A stretch of DNA of 64,000 bases from an uncultured Christensenella sp. (GCA_910579525.1 CAJTUK010000001.1:248001-312000); one strand, 5' to 3'. Shown: positions 44,966-53,348, counted from the stretch's first letter. Notes: generated from the letters alone by a model not told the origin. Numbers and translations: made by a program.

Positions 44966-47900
44966 TTAGTAAATCTTACGTTTAAATCTGAATACTACAA
45001 TCGCAACTATACCTACAACTGCCAGAGCAGAAACCACACAGATAAAAGCTATTGAAATATCGCTAAGATAGTTAAGCTCGAATATATACTCCGTAACGTT
45101 ACCGACTTCGTCTTCGCATACAAGCCGATAACTGCCTACCTTTGTAAGCTCTACAGAATTTCTTAAATTAAAAGCTGTCTGCGTGCCGTTATAATAGAGC
45201 GTATAAGTTATACCGTCTTTATTTGGCTGAGAAATTATGACGCTTTTTCTTGTGTTTTCAAACTGTACAGAAGGCTTTACATTGTCAACGGCAAGGTCAA
45301 GCGTCCAGTTTTCGGCATCTCTTACAAACTGCAATTTATAATTACCGTTTGTATCAAGCAAAAGATTGTTGTCCTCGATTACCACATCAATAACTTGTCC
45401 GTTGAGCTCAGCGGAAACGGTATACCCATTCGGCATATCTATCGAAAAGCTTTGAGCTTTGGATGGAATAATGCTCCAGCTAAAAGATATAACATTTTTG
45501 CACCCATCCATAACGGTCAAAGCGTAGTTCCCGAGTGCAGCAATTTTACCGCCGTTATAAGGGTTTTCTACCCCATCGTGGTTTAATACCGCCGTTACGG
45601 TTTCGCCAAATACAAATGAAATTGCATCAGTCATAATCTGACCGTTTACGAACGCAAAGCTCGGCGTAACATCGACGTGCTTGTCTATGGTAAACGTTAT
45701 GCTTACCGAATTGCCGACAAGGTCGAGAGCAATTATAGTGTAAGCACCTTCGGTAGCGAACTGCACCCCACTTGACGCCGCAATTTTATCGCCGTTATTA
45801 TAACGGTAATAAAGTTGGCTATAATTCTCTGCTTTTACTGCTACAAGCTCTTTGGTTGCTCCGTTTTCAGAAACGCCCTCAAGAACGATAGTCGGCGGGG
45901 TTTTATCGATTACCAGAATTAACTCCCGCTCGTTCTGACTTTCGTCTTTTGCATACACAACGTATTCGCCTTCTTTCGTAATTCGGCTGTCAGATTCCAA
46001 AACAGTACCGTCTTCCGCCTGAATATAAAACTCCTGCATTTCTTCACCGAGCGTTACGGACAACCAATTTTTCGAGACGTACTTTCCTCGGTCATCAATA
46101 ATATAAGTTCCGTTGACAGTCAGCTTAACGCCTGTATCAACGACTATACGCAATTCTGCGGACGTTCCGAGAAAATCTGTAACAGTAAATACATAGTTAC
46201 CGCTTTCCGAAAGCAATTCTCCCGTATAATTGACAGTAGCTCCGCCATTGAATGTATACGTAATTTTTACGTCTTGTTCTTTACAAATTACTCTGAACGG
46301 CTCGTTCGTTGTAGCATTGTTTTTAAGGGCTTGTCCGCTTTGAGTTTGAAAACTTGCTTCTGGGGCAGTCTTATCGATTAAAAGCGCTATCTCGGCAACA
46401 TTGCCTGCCATATCGGAAATTAAAACGTGGTACAACCCCTCGTTTGTTATTCTTTTCGTGGTATCTATCAAAAGCCCGTCTTCGGATAAAATTTCAAATC
46501 TTGACGTATCTTCAAGCGCTACAACCTGTAGCCATAACCTTGAATGATAAACGTCATCCCTCACAACGTAATTACCGTCTATACGGTATTTAACTTCTCT
46601 GTCAATGGTTACAACGATAACCGCATCATTGCCCACTCTGTCCGTTAACTTGAACGTATAAGTTGCCGCGTCATCAATTATGGAACCGTCATAAGCCGTG
46701 TATCCGCCATTGTTTACGGCAACGGAAATATTGACATTTTCTTCATTGCAATAAATACGGAAACTTTTTGCGGTGCGAGCCCCTGCAGTAAGCAACTCCC
46801 CATCCGATGTCATTATTACCGGCACGGGCGGTAATTTATCGATTATCAAGGTAAGTGACAGAGCGTTGCCGTACATGTCCTTAACCTTAATACGATAAAC
46901 GCCGTCGGTATCGATTTTTTGCCCGTTTACAACAGTCAACCCGTTAGACGTTTCAATGTCGAATGCTGCCCACGGCTCCGCCATCGTAAAAGTAAAGCTG
47001 CTACGCGTGATATAACTTCCGTCTTCAAGCAAGATATAATTTCCCGCAAGCGTATAACTTACAACGTTATCAAGAGTCATAGTCAACGACAATTCGTTCC
47101 GAGCCGAATCATAAATCGTAAATACGTATGTGCCGGGTGCGGTAATTAAAGTATCTTTTGTATACTTCGCATCCGAGACTGCACCTTGCTTTTTGTAAAA
47201 TGCCGAATAACCGCTCTCAAGCCAGGTTATAAAAAAGCTTTGTGTTGTAACCGTGCCCGGAACGAGAACGTCGCCATTCTCGGATTTAATTTCGACCATA
47301 GGCAAGATGCCGTCTATTTCGAAAGTATATTCTGTAAACAGATTCCTGTCGTTAGTTACATACAGCAATGCTTTATATACTGCTGTTGTATCTACACCGG
47401 CAGTAATACTTAAAGTATTGCCAGTAACACCTTGTGCCACTTCGTATAGCTCGGCATTTACCCACTCACCGTTACGCAGAACATAAAGCTCTAAGGTAGC
47501 GTTCGTGTCATACAGTATACTCACGTCGTTTTTCGTAAGCCCGCCATCTTTAACTCCTCGCAACGTTGCAGACGGTAAACCTTTCATATAAAACAGCGGT
47601 TTTGTACGGACAGTTCGTCCGTACAAATCAGTAAATTCGAATACGTATTTACCGCCAACGGTCATTTTATATACAAGGTTTTGCGCACAAACTTCGGTTT
47701 CGTACGAGTCCGCCCAAATTCGTTCTTCGGTGCCTTCAAACAGTACCTTGAAAAACTTAATATCCGTTATTTCGTTATAGCTATCATTTATCTGCACCGT
47801 AAACGTGCAAGCCGTCTCGCTCGTTAAAGACGTATTCTTTAACGAAGGCGCTTCGCCGGCAATGTAAACCACGAAAGACAAATAATTGTGAGACCTATCG

Positions 47901-50377
47901 TAAACAGTTATCGTGTAAGCGCCATAATAACCGTTAGAGTAATTTAATATGGGCAAATCATCGCCCCATACGAACGAATTACTTAAATTGCGTCCTTCAA
48001 CTGAAACCATTACAAAGTTATCCATGTTGTCTGAAAGCGAATTAAAAGCAAATTCCGTATATCTCATCGCCCCCGTGTTGCCGTCTATGTAATCCTGATT
48101 AAATTCAATAGTTTCGCTTGAGCCGTTTCCGTATTGAACGTTCGCATAGCATTCTGGCTGCTGTAAATCAATAAATATCAGATAGCGCTCAACATTGCCG
48201 CAAACATCGCTTTCAGTAACAAGGTACCAGCCCTGCTCGTTTATAAAACTCTGAAGTTGCACTCCGTATTCAAGCGCTTTTTCTTCACCTTCACGCAAAG
48301 AAATACCATCTGATATAAACTGTATTTTGGCGGTAGATTTATTTCCGTCTATAAAGCTCTGCGGCATCGATAACACGTAGCTGAACGGCGCGAGCATAAA
48401 AGCAACGTCTGAATAAGCCGAAAGCAAAGCCGGCAATTCGACGATTTGCTCTGTCAGAGCGTCCGCCCTGGTTACGCCGTTCTCGTCAGTAGGGTTATTG
48501 AGTACGGCGCCGTTCTTACCCATTACTTTTCTATCGCCAATATTTTTACGGGCATACTTGTCTATAACAACGTTAAGCTCGTTTAAATCCGTATATATTT
48601 GTCTTGTGTTTTCATTCGTTGCCGTTACGTAGTTCCAGGAACTGCCGCCATCTAAAGTAATAACACGACACTCCCATTCTTTAGCCGTTGCAAAGCTGAG
48701 CGCCGAAGAATACTCCGCAAAGGTATACATTCCATAACAACTGTTGTAATTCTTTTGAGATAATGTCACAACGTAGTAAGACGGTATAAAATAAGAATTA
48801 CGGATATTTTCAGAGTTCCCGAAACTTTCTCTGTAAGCATAATTAACGGTTACCCAATTTGAAACATTCCCGCAACTATCTACTACTCGCACCGACCATA
48901 TGCCGTTGGCAGATTCGCTTCCACCGAGCGTAAGTGTTTCGCCGTTTTTTCTTTGAATCTCTCCGGAATTAAGACGATATTCCCAATATTCAACGCGGCT
49001 GTATTTATCCTGCGCTGTTAAAGTAAACTCTTTATTAATATAGTTTTCAAAGTTTCCAATTTCGGGCGCAGTCTTATCGATTACGAATGTGTACGTAGTG
49101 CTATTTCCAGCTTTATCGATAAGCACAACGGTATGCATACCTTCAGCGGAAATCGTTCTACCTGCGGTATAGCTTGAGCCGTCAAGCGTTGCCGTGCATC
49201 CGTTTTCCGTCCAATTAAAGGAAACGTTCCCGTTCGTATAGCCGCCGTTTGTAACGCCCGTCAGTGTTCCCGTCGGCGGTTGTCTGTCTATCGTAAATGT
49301 ATATGAAGAACTATTCCCCGCCTTATCGGTTAGCACTATGGTATGAGAACCTTCAGCAGTAACAGTTTTGCCTGCGGTATAGCTTGAGCCGTCAAGCGTT
49401 GCCGTGCATCCGTTTTCCGTCCAATTAAAGGAAACATTTCCGTTTGTATAGCCGCCGTTTGCAACGCCCGTTAGAGTTCCCGTCGGCGGGGTTTTGTCAA
49501 TTTGGAAGCGCAATATAGCCGTTTCAGCATATGCGTTCCGAGCTTCTACTCTGTAATAACCTTCTTGTGTAAAAGTAGTGCCTGAACTGAACGTCGTGCT
49601 TGCTGAAGATGGCGCACTACTACTGTTTTTACTATAGTAACCTTTAACAGAATATCCCGAATAAGTAACAGTCACACTGCCATTGGTAATACCGTAATCT
49701 TCTATGTCTGCGAAAATTTCATTTGGCTTATCATAAACGCATATCACTTTAGCTGTATCGGGGATAGCGTTCTTCTCTAATTTTACATTTGCCCATTCTG
49801 CACTTGTTCCAAGGAATTTTATTTCAGCGAGAGAAGTGCAGTTTTTAAATGCACCCTCGTAAAGCTTCGTCACACTATTTGGAATAGTTACGCTTGTTAA
49901 CTGATTACAATCATTAAAAGCATATACCCCTATGAACGTTACGCCGCTCGGTATTATTATTTCCCCCTTTAATCCGCTACAACCGCTAAACGCATACCAT
50001 GCTATACCATCCACATTATCGGGTATCACAACATGTGTTAATCCACTACAAAGCTTAAAAGCAAAATTATAGATTGTTGTGACGCTATTAGGTATTATCA
50101 CGCTCGTTAGATTAACACATTCCTCAAACCCGCCAACAGCCGTTACACTCTTGCCGTTATAAGTGGCGGGAATATTTAGTTCTCCAGATATATTACGTGA
50201 GACTGGCGCCACTGAATACGTACCGTCACTTTTTTGCGTAAACTTTAAATCATTTATACTTGCCGCTGATGCCGTTCGCGTAGATTGCGGCACAAGTAAC
50301 AAGCCCGCCGCACTCACAATAAGCAAGGTTATAAGCGCTAACAAAAAGCCCGTAATACTGTTTCTAATTTTTTTCAT
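44966..50377 (-). CDS. 1803-residue LRR/Ig-repeat surface protein of the element
   Basis: Start ATG at 50377 with GGAAGGAGA upstream. Signal peptide (1-39, TASA-A site); BspA-type LRR_5 repeats (about 42-205), near-identical to the short lipoprotein of this element; then many Ig-like repeats with the frame IDKTPPTGTL...GSHTIVLTDKAGNSSSYTF, the first two almost identical; then further repeats ending DxxGNxxExxLxIDKTxP through about 1740; a membrane helix (about 1770-1793) and a short basic tail. No sortase signal. Probably a long stalk that shows the LRR head outside the cell, as in conjugative-element adhesins that hold mating partners; that role is inference from its place next to the type IV genes. 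One palindrome copy is embedded in the coding region. Confidence 0.9.
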   Translation of the reverse strand: MKKIRNSITGFLLALITLLIVSAAGLLLVPQSTRTASAASINDLKFTQKSDGTYSVAPVSRNISGELNIPATYNGKSVTAVGGFEECVNLTSVIIPNSVTTIYNFAFKLCSGLTHVVIPDNVDGIAWYAFSGCSGLKGEIIIPSGVTFIGVYAFNDCNQLTSVTIPNSVTKLYEGAFKNCTSLAEIKFLGTSAEWANVKLEKNAIPDTAKVICVYDKPNEIFADIEDYGITNGSVTVTYSGYSVKGYYSKNSSSAPSSASTTFSSGTTFTQEGYYRVEARNAYAETAILRFQIDKTPPTGTLTGVANGGYTNGNVSFNWTENGCTATLDGSSYTAGKTVTAEGSHTIVLTDKAGNSSSYTFTIDRQPPTGTLTGVTNGGYTNGNVSFNWTENGCTATLDGSSYTAGRTISAEGMHTVVLIDKAGNSTTYTFVIDKTAPEIGNFENYINKEFTLTAQDKYSRVEYWEYRLNSGEIQRKNGETLTLGGSESANGIWSVRVVDSCGNVSNWVTVNYAYRESFGNSENIRNSYFIPSYYVVTLSQKNYNSCYGMYTFAEYSSALSFATAKEWECRVITLDGGSSWNYVTATNENTRQIYTDLNELNVVIDKYARKNIGDRKVMGKNGAVLNNPTDENGVTRADALTEQIVELPALLSAYSDVAFMLAPFSYVLSMPQSFIDGNKSTAKIQFISDGISLREGEEKALEYGVQLQSFINEQGWYLVTESDVCGNVERYLIFIDLQQPECYANVQYGNGSSETIEFNQDYIDGNTGAMRYTEFAFNSLSDNMDNFVMVSVEGRNLSNSFVWGDDLPILNYSNGYYGAYTITVYDRSHNYLSFVVYIAGEAPSLKNTSLTSETACTFTVQINDSYNEITDIKFFKVLFEGTEERIWADSYETEVCAQNLVYKMTVGGKYVFEFTDLYGRTVRTKPLFYMKGLPSATLRGVKDGGLTKNDVSILYDTNATLELYVLRNGEWVNAELYEVAQGVTGNTLSITAGVDTTAVYKALLYVTNDRNLFTEYTFEIDGILPMVEIKSENGDVLVPGTVTTQSFFITWLESGYSAFYKKQGAVSDAKYTKDTLITAPGTYVFTIYDSARNELSLTMTLDNVVSYTLAGNYILLEDGSYITRSSFTFTMAEPWAAFDIETSNGLTVVNGQKIDTDGVYRIKVKDMYGNALSLTLIIDKLPPVPVIMTSDGELLTAGARTAKSFRIYCNEENVNISVAVNNGGYTAYDGSIIDDAATYTFKLTDRVGNDAVIVVTIDREVKYRIDGNYVVRDDVYHSRLWLQVVALEDTSRFEILSEDGLLIDTTKRITNEGLYHVLISDMAGNVAEIALLIDKTAPEASFQTQSGQALKNNATTNEPFRVICKEQDVKITYTFNGGATVNYTGELLSESGNYVFTVTDFLGTSAELRIVVDTGVKLTVNGTYIIDDRGKYVSKNWLSVTLGEEMQEFYIQAEDGTVLESDSRITKEGEYVVYAKDESQNERELILVIDKTPPTIVLEGVSENGATKELVAVKAENYSQLYYRYNNGDKIAASSGVQFATEGAYTIIALDLVGNSVSITFTIDKHVDVTPSFAFVNGQIMTDAISFVFGETVTAVLNHDGVENPYNGGKIAALGNYALTVMDGCKNVISFSWSIIPSKAQSFSIDMPNGYTVSAELNGQVIDVVIEDNNLLLDTNGNYKLQFVRDAENWTLDLAVDNVKPSVQFENTRKSVIISQPNKDGITYTLYYNGTQTAFNLRNSVELTKVGSYRLVCEDEVGNVTEYIFELNYLSDISIAFICVVSALAVVGIVAIVVFRFKRKIY
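47603..47625. repeat. element palindrome copy 5 inside coding sequence
   Basis: TGTACGGACA and CGTCCGTACA, three bases apart, within the giant LRR/Ig gene and in reversed arm order relative to the intergenic copies. Confidence 0.75.
49071..49490 (-). repeat. two tandem 210-bp repeats in the LRR/Ig gene
   Basis: Two 70-residue Ig-like modules in tandem. The block 49161-49279 matches 49371-49489 with about six differences in 119 bases, so the duplication is recent compared with the other modules. Outer limits are approximate. Confidence 0.8.
49761..50251 (-). repeat. 491-bp direct repeat, copy B
   Basis: Partner of 39421-39911 (two differences). It covers the LRR head of the 1803-residue protein. 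Confidence 0.97.
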
Positions 50378-50502
50378 ATATTAAGTCTCCTTCCCTGAAA
50401 AATTTAAACTTTGTTTAATTAAAGTGATAATTTTCTCTATCTGCATTGCTAAAAAGAAATTGCCGCGTAGCGTCGCAGTTTCCGCGAGTTCGTCCAAAAT
50501 CT

Positions 50503-50766
50503 TTAATTTCTCCGCAACATCAGCACTTGTAACACGTCATAACAAACACTTGCCAAAGACATAAAAGTAAAATGCGAAATATTCTCTCCACTTTCAGCAT
50601 AAAGGTCAAGCGCTTTCTCTTCTTCTTTTTTGCAAAGGTCATCGTACGTACTTCTGAACGGCTCTGACTCGAGCGCGTTCATTCCGTGATGGCGATTAAC
50701 AAATTCGCTTCGTTCTTCCGCAGCGGTCAAATATGCTTTAACCGTCGCTTTTTTTAAAGTTGTCAT
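50503..50766 (-). CDS. small hypothetical protein (87 aa)
   Basis: 87 residues, mostly helical and acidic, no membrane segment; ESEPFRSTYDDLCKKEEEKA is the densest charged stretch. I do not recognise it. The ATG at 50766 has GGGG about eight bases upstream, which is part of a long hairpin (50771-50836), so its translation may be controlled by RNA structure. It precedes the LRR/Ig surface-protein gene on the same strand by 125 bases. Real-gene status rests on length, ribosome-site context and gene-dense surroundings. Confidence 0.55.
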   Translation of the reverse strand: MTTLKKATVKAYLTAAEERSEFVNRHHGMNALESEPFRSTYDDLCKKEEEKALDLYAESGENISHFTFMSLASVCYDVLQVLMLRRN

Positions 50767-50770
50767 ACAT

Positions 50771-50836
50771 GTACCCCATATTCAAGTACCCCGTATTCGC
50801 TGCCGACGCTATCGCCGGCAGCCAGGTATGGGGTAC
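50771..50836 (-). promoter_or_regulatory. leader with alternative hairpins ahead of the 87-aa gene
   Basis: GTACCCCATA (50771-50780) is the exact complement of TATGGGGTAC (50827-50836). A second near copy GTACCCCGTA (50786-50795) can pair with the same arm. Inside, GCTGCCG (50799-50805) pairs with CGGCAGC (50816-50822). On the minus-strand mRNA the arm nearest the ATG contains the presumed ribosome site, so the two pairings would hide or free it. Confidence 0.55.
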
Positions 50837-50841
50837 CTGTG

Positions 50842-50916
50842 TGCCGAAAGTCCGACTCGAACGGACTGCATTCCTATGGTTCCGACATAATCTGACGGAA
50901 ACGCGGTGCTTCCGCC
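50842..50916 (-). other. tRNA-like remnant
   Basis: On the minus strand a perfect T-arm GTCCG-TTCGAGT-CGGAC is followed by TTTCGGC and A. GGCGGAA lies at the right distance to pair with it (one G-G mismatch, one G-U). A five-pair anticodon-like stem with a seven-base loop containing GGA sits between; total 75 bases. The D-arm cannot be formed and position 33 is C, so it is a decayed tRNA or mimic. A second T-arm-like piece (AGCGG-TTCGATT-CCGTT) lies at about 50942-50958. Confidence 0.3.
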
Positions 50917-50986
50917 AAATCATTGTGTGTTGTGTTCCCAACGAACGGAATCGAACCGCTCTCATAGCTTCCAGCGCCGGGATGGT

Positions 50987-51009
50987 TGTCCGTACAAAAT
51001 GTACGGACG
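50987..51009. repeat. element palindrome copy 6
   Basis: TGTCCGTACA and TGTACGGACG, three bases apart, five bases beyond the stop codon of the 94-aa gene. Confidence 0.9.
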
Positions 51010-51013
51010 TTTT

Positions 51014-51298
51014 TTATACTGCTCTTGCCTCGATTGTGCCTGAATATAAATCACCGATTATAATCGGGCCACACTGTTTACCTTTGAATGCATTGAAGTA
51101 ACGTTTCCGATATGTAATCTTGTCATCATCCCAACGTTTAGCGTGATAGAATACGTAATAATAATTTCCGTATTCGAACTCCAGCCATTCGCTGAACCGG
51201 CAAACCGTGTACTTACAGTCGTAAAGCTTTACTTTTGATAAGCTCGGTAATTCTTCTTTTATCTTTTGTAGAAATAACTTTTTGCTGAACGTTTGCAT
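51014..51298 (-). CDS. hypothetical protein (94 aa)
   Basis: 94 residues, aromatic-rich (FEYGNYYYVFYHAKRWDDD), basic N-terminus, no membrane helix. AGAGGTGA precedes the ATG by five bases, a good ribosome site. I do not recognise the family. It is one of four small consecutive genes between the MORN gene and the surface-protein operon, all on the minus strand, each separated by a palindrome or a short gap. The C-terminal CGPIIIGDLYSGT vaguely parallels CGPLATAELM in the next gene. Confidence 0.65.
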   Translation of the reverse strand: MQTFSKKLFLQKIKEELPSLSKVKLYDCKYTVCRFSEWLEFEYGNYYYVFYHAKRWDDDKITYRKRYFNAFKGKQCGPIIIGDLYSGTIEARAV

Positions 51299-51319
51299 AA
51301 GTCACCTCTATTGTTTATT

Positions 51320-51342
51320 TGTACGTACATTTTGTACGGACG
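51320..51342. repeat. element palindrome copy 7
   Basis: TGTACGTACA and TGTACGGACG, three bases apart, between the 94-aa and 148-aa genes. Confidence 0.85.
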
Positions 51343-51344
51343 TT

Positions 51345-51791
51345 TTATTTTACATAGCCTGCAATTTTAAACTTGCCCGGCTCTGTTTTCATCATTAATT
51401 CGGCTGTAGCAAGCGGGCCACACTCGAAGGGCTCGCCCCAAGTACCGTCATCACGCTTTCTCTTGATGTACACCCAGATATCTTTTTTATCCCGATAAAA
51501 GACAGGCAAACAGGGAACTCTATTCTTACCGTCTATGACAAGTAAATTCTCTGCATAACAGTCTTTAAACATTGCAAAGTTTTTACAATTCTGAAATTCT
51601 TCATCGGTAACAGGAACGCCCATAATTTCGCAGTTTCTAACTGTGTACCAGCCTTCTTTGGCGGCGTCGCCCAACGAATCGTGATAAATACCGCCGCGCT
51701 GTTCCCAAGCTTCTTTTGTCATTACCAGTTCGCCAGATAGCCGAATTTCTTTTTCTTGCGTTCTGTGTCTGATTAAAGTCTCAACTCGCAT
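51345..51791 (-). CDS. hypothetical protein (148 aa)
   Basis: 148 residues, soluble. The middle region WYTVRNCEIMGVPVTDEEF and the C-terminal WVYIKRKRDDGTWGEP are distinctive but not from a family I know. AGAGAA lies about nine bases ahead of the ATG. The start codon is ten bases beyond the stop of the 155-aa gene, so these two are likely cotranscribed. No catalytic motif or DNA-binding fold is obvious. Confidence 0.65.
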   Translation of the reverse strand: MRVETLIRHRTQEKEIRLSGELVMTKEAWEQRGGIYHDSLGDAAKEGWYTVRNCEIMGVPVTDEEFQNCKNFAMFKDCYAENLLVIDGKNRVPCLPVFYRDKKDIWVYIKRKRDDGTWGEPFECGPLATAELMMKTEPGKFKIAGYVK

Positions 51792-51801
51792 AATGTTTTC
51801 T

Positions 51802-52269
51802 CTATAATAAATGCTCTGTATCTTTTAATGCTTTTAAAGCTTTAAGTAGCTTAGATTTATCCTTTACAATCCACCTATCATTCCAATCAAAAGTGGTATC
51901 GATTTTTTCTTCGTCAATAGCATCTCCAATTAAACCGTGGATAGTAAATAAAACATTTCTCAATTCTTCATACTCATTGTGTATGCAATTTTCGGTTTCA
52001 AATTCTCCGTCAACGTATCTTAAGTGGCATGTGACAACCCTATTTACTAAAACCTGTCCGCGAGGATATTCATTTGGATATTCAAAGCCTTTACCTTTAC
52101 CGCCGAAACAAGGGAACACATTTAATTGAACGGCGCCATTCTCAAACAGATAACCGTCATTATAAAAAACACGTTGTTTAGTAGGGTCAATATCTTCAAC
52201 CAACTTCACAGCTTTTCCAAAGAACTTGGTTGCTATTTCTTTTGCAAGTTTTTTAGTTACTTTTTTCAT
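51802..52269 (-). CDS. hypothetical protein (155 aa)
   Basis: 155 residues, soluble, starting MKKVTKKLAKEIATKFFGKA. It contains NVFPCFGGKGKGFEYPNEYPRGQ and HNEYEELRNVLFTIHGLIGDA; I cannot place it in a family. The ATG is followed 11 bases upstream by the MORN gene stop codon, with a GAGGGC-like ribosome site, so it is probably in the same operon as the MORN protein. Confidence 0.65.
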   Translation of the reverse strand: MKKVTKKLAKEIATKFFGKAVKLVEDIDPTKQRVFYNDGYLFENGAVQLNVFPCFGGKGKGFEYPNEYPRGQVLVNRVVTCHLRYVDGEFETENCIHNEYEELRNVLFTIHGLIGDAIDEEKIDTTFDWNDRWIVKDKSKLLKALKALKDTEHLL

Positions 52270-52280
52270 TTCGTGCCCTC

Positions 52281-53222
52281 TTACTTGGCTGCGCCTTTGT
52301 TAGCGCTATTTCCTTTTTGCTTAGGCTTTTGAGCGGATCTCATATTGCTCGTAAAATCTCTACTGCGTTTTATTACACCGGTTATCATATCTGTTACGTG
52401 CTCATCGCCTTTTGTCTTGTCGTAGATAGCTGATGATTTAAAAATCCTCGCTATCTGATCTGCATCCGAGTTGGAAAAGAAATTGAGTATTGCTATCAAG
52501 CCTTTTTCTGCTTTCTCGGTTTTTCCTGCAGCGCCGGAATAGAAATTTTTAAATTCAGCGCCACGCTTTGATTTTTTAATGGCTGCTATGAGCTTGGTAT
52601 CTTTACTAAGCAACCCATCCTTATTCGTGGTTGCTTTGGGCTTACCCTTTGTCTCGGCTTTCTTCTTTTCTGTCGGCTTGCCATTTTTACCATTTTCCGC
52701 AAAGCGCACTAACCGGATCGTGCTACTCTTGCGCTCACCGTTTCTATGATAGGTGAATTTGCAAGAATAAACGTTTCCATTCGCATCTATATATCTGCCA
52801 CTTGAAACTTGGCCGTTTTTAAACGTTCCTTCAAAGACTCTGCCATCCGCCCATGTATATTTACCGTCACCGTCGTATTTGTTGTCTTTAAAGTTTCCTT
52901 CGTAGACGTCACCGTTCGTTGCAGAAAACTTGCCTTTGCCCGTTATTTTACCGGATTTAAAATTACCTTCGAAGACATCTCCGCCTTGCCATGTATATTT
53001 GCCGGTGCCGTTAAATTTTCCTTTCTTAAGGCTGCCGTCGTAGACATCGCCGTATTTATAAGTTATCTTTGCTCTGGACTTGTCCGGGCGCCGCCCGTTC
53101 GGAAGCAACGCATATTCATAAACACTGTCCGATTTATAACTTTCATATTTACTACCGCCTTCTGGAACGGTAATCTCGCCCGGCTCTTGTAAGGGGCTAA
53201 GCTCTGCTACTTCGTCTGCCAT
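52281..53222 (-). CDS. MORN-repeat protein with a primase-associated helical domain
   Basis: 313 residues. Start at 53222 (MADEVAELS) with AAGAAGGTG upstream; the longer frame to 53282 runs into a palindrome. Residues 56-158 hold about five MORN repeats (YxGxFKxGKxxGxGxYxWxxGDxYEG). A Lys-rich linker (160-205) follows. Residues 206-288, from DTKLIAAIKKSKRGAEFKNF through LNFFSNSDADQIARIFKSSA, resemble the helical-bundle domain found in NrS-1/D5-like primase-helicases of phages and plasmids. The fusion is unusual: that domain normally sits between primase and helicase parts, which are absent here. A role in element replication or as a scaffold is possible but unproven. First gene of the element's main operon. 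Confidence 0.8.
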   Translation of the reverse strand: MADEVAELSPLQEPGEITVPEGGSKYESYKSDSVYEYALLPNGRRPDKSRAKITYKYGDVYDGSLKKGKFNGTGKYTWQGGDVFEGNFKSGKITGKGKFSATNGDVYEGNFKDNKYDGDGKYTWADGRVFEGTFKNGQVSSGRYIDANGNVYSCKFTYHRNGERKSSTIRLVRFAENGKNGKPTEKKKAETKGKPKATTNKDGLLSKDTKLIAAIKKSKRGAEFKNFYSGAAGKTEKAEKGLIAILNFFSNSDADQIARIFKSSAIYDKTKGDEHVTDMITGVIKRSRDFTSNMRSAQKPKQKGNSANKGAAK

Positions 53223-53258
53223 TTTGTGCACCTTCTTTTTGTGTTTTCTTATACTGTT

Positions 53259-53281
53259 TGTCCGTACAAAATGTACGTACA
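53259..53281. repeat. element palindrome copy 8
   Basis: TGTCCGTACA and TGTACGTACA, three bases apart, 37 bases upstream of the MORN start codon; the rightmost copy in the element. Confidence 0.9.
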
Positions 53282-53348
53282 AACAAAAATGGGTAATGAA
53301 GCCAATATGACAACATTACCCATACGGAAACCATTATTTACATTGACT

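Noticed and set aside
50738..51101. Open frames of 75 and 113 residues spanning the intergenic structured region
   Set aside because: They read through hairpins, a palindrome and T-arm-like pieces, overlap each other on opposite strands and have no ribosome site. The composition is that of translated non-coding RNA-like DNA.
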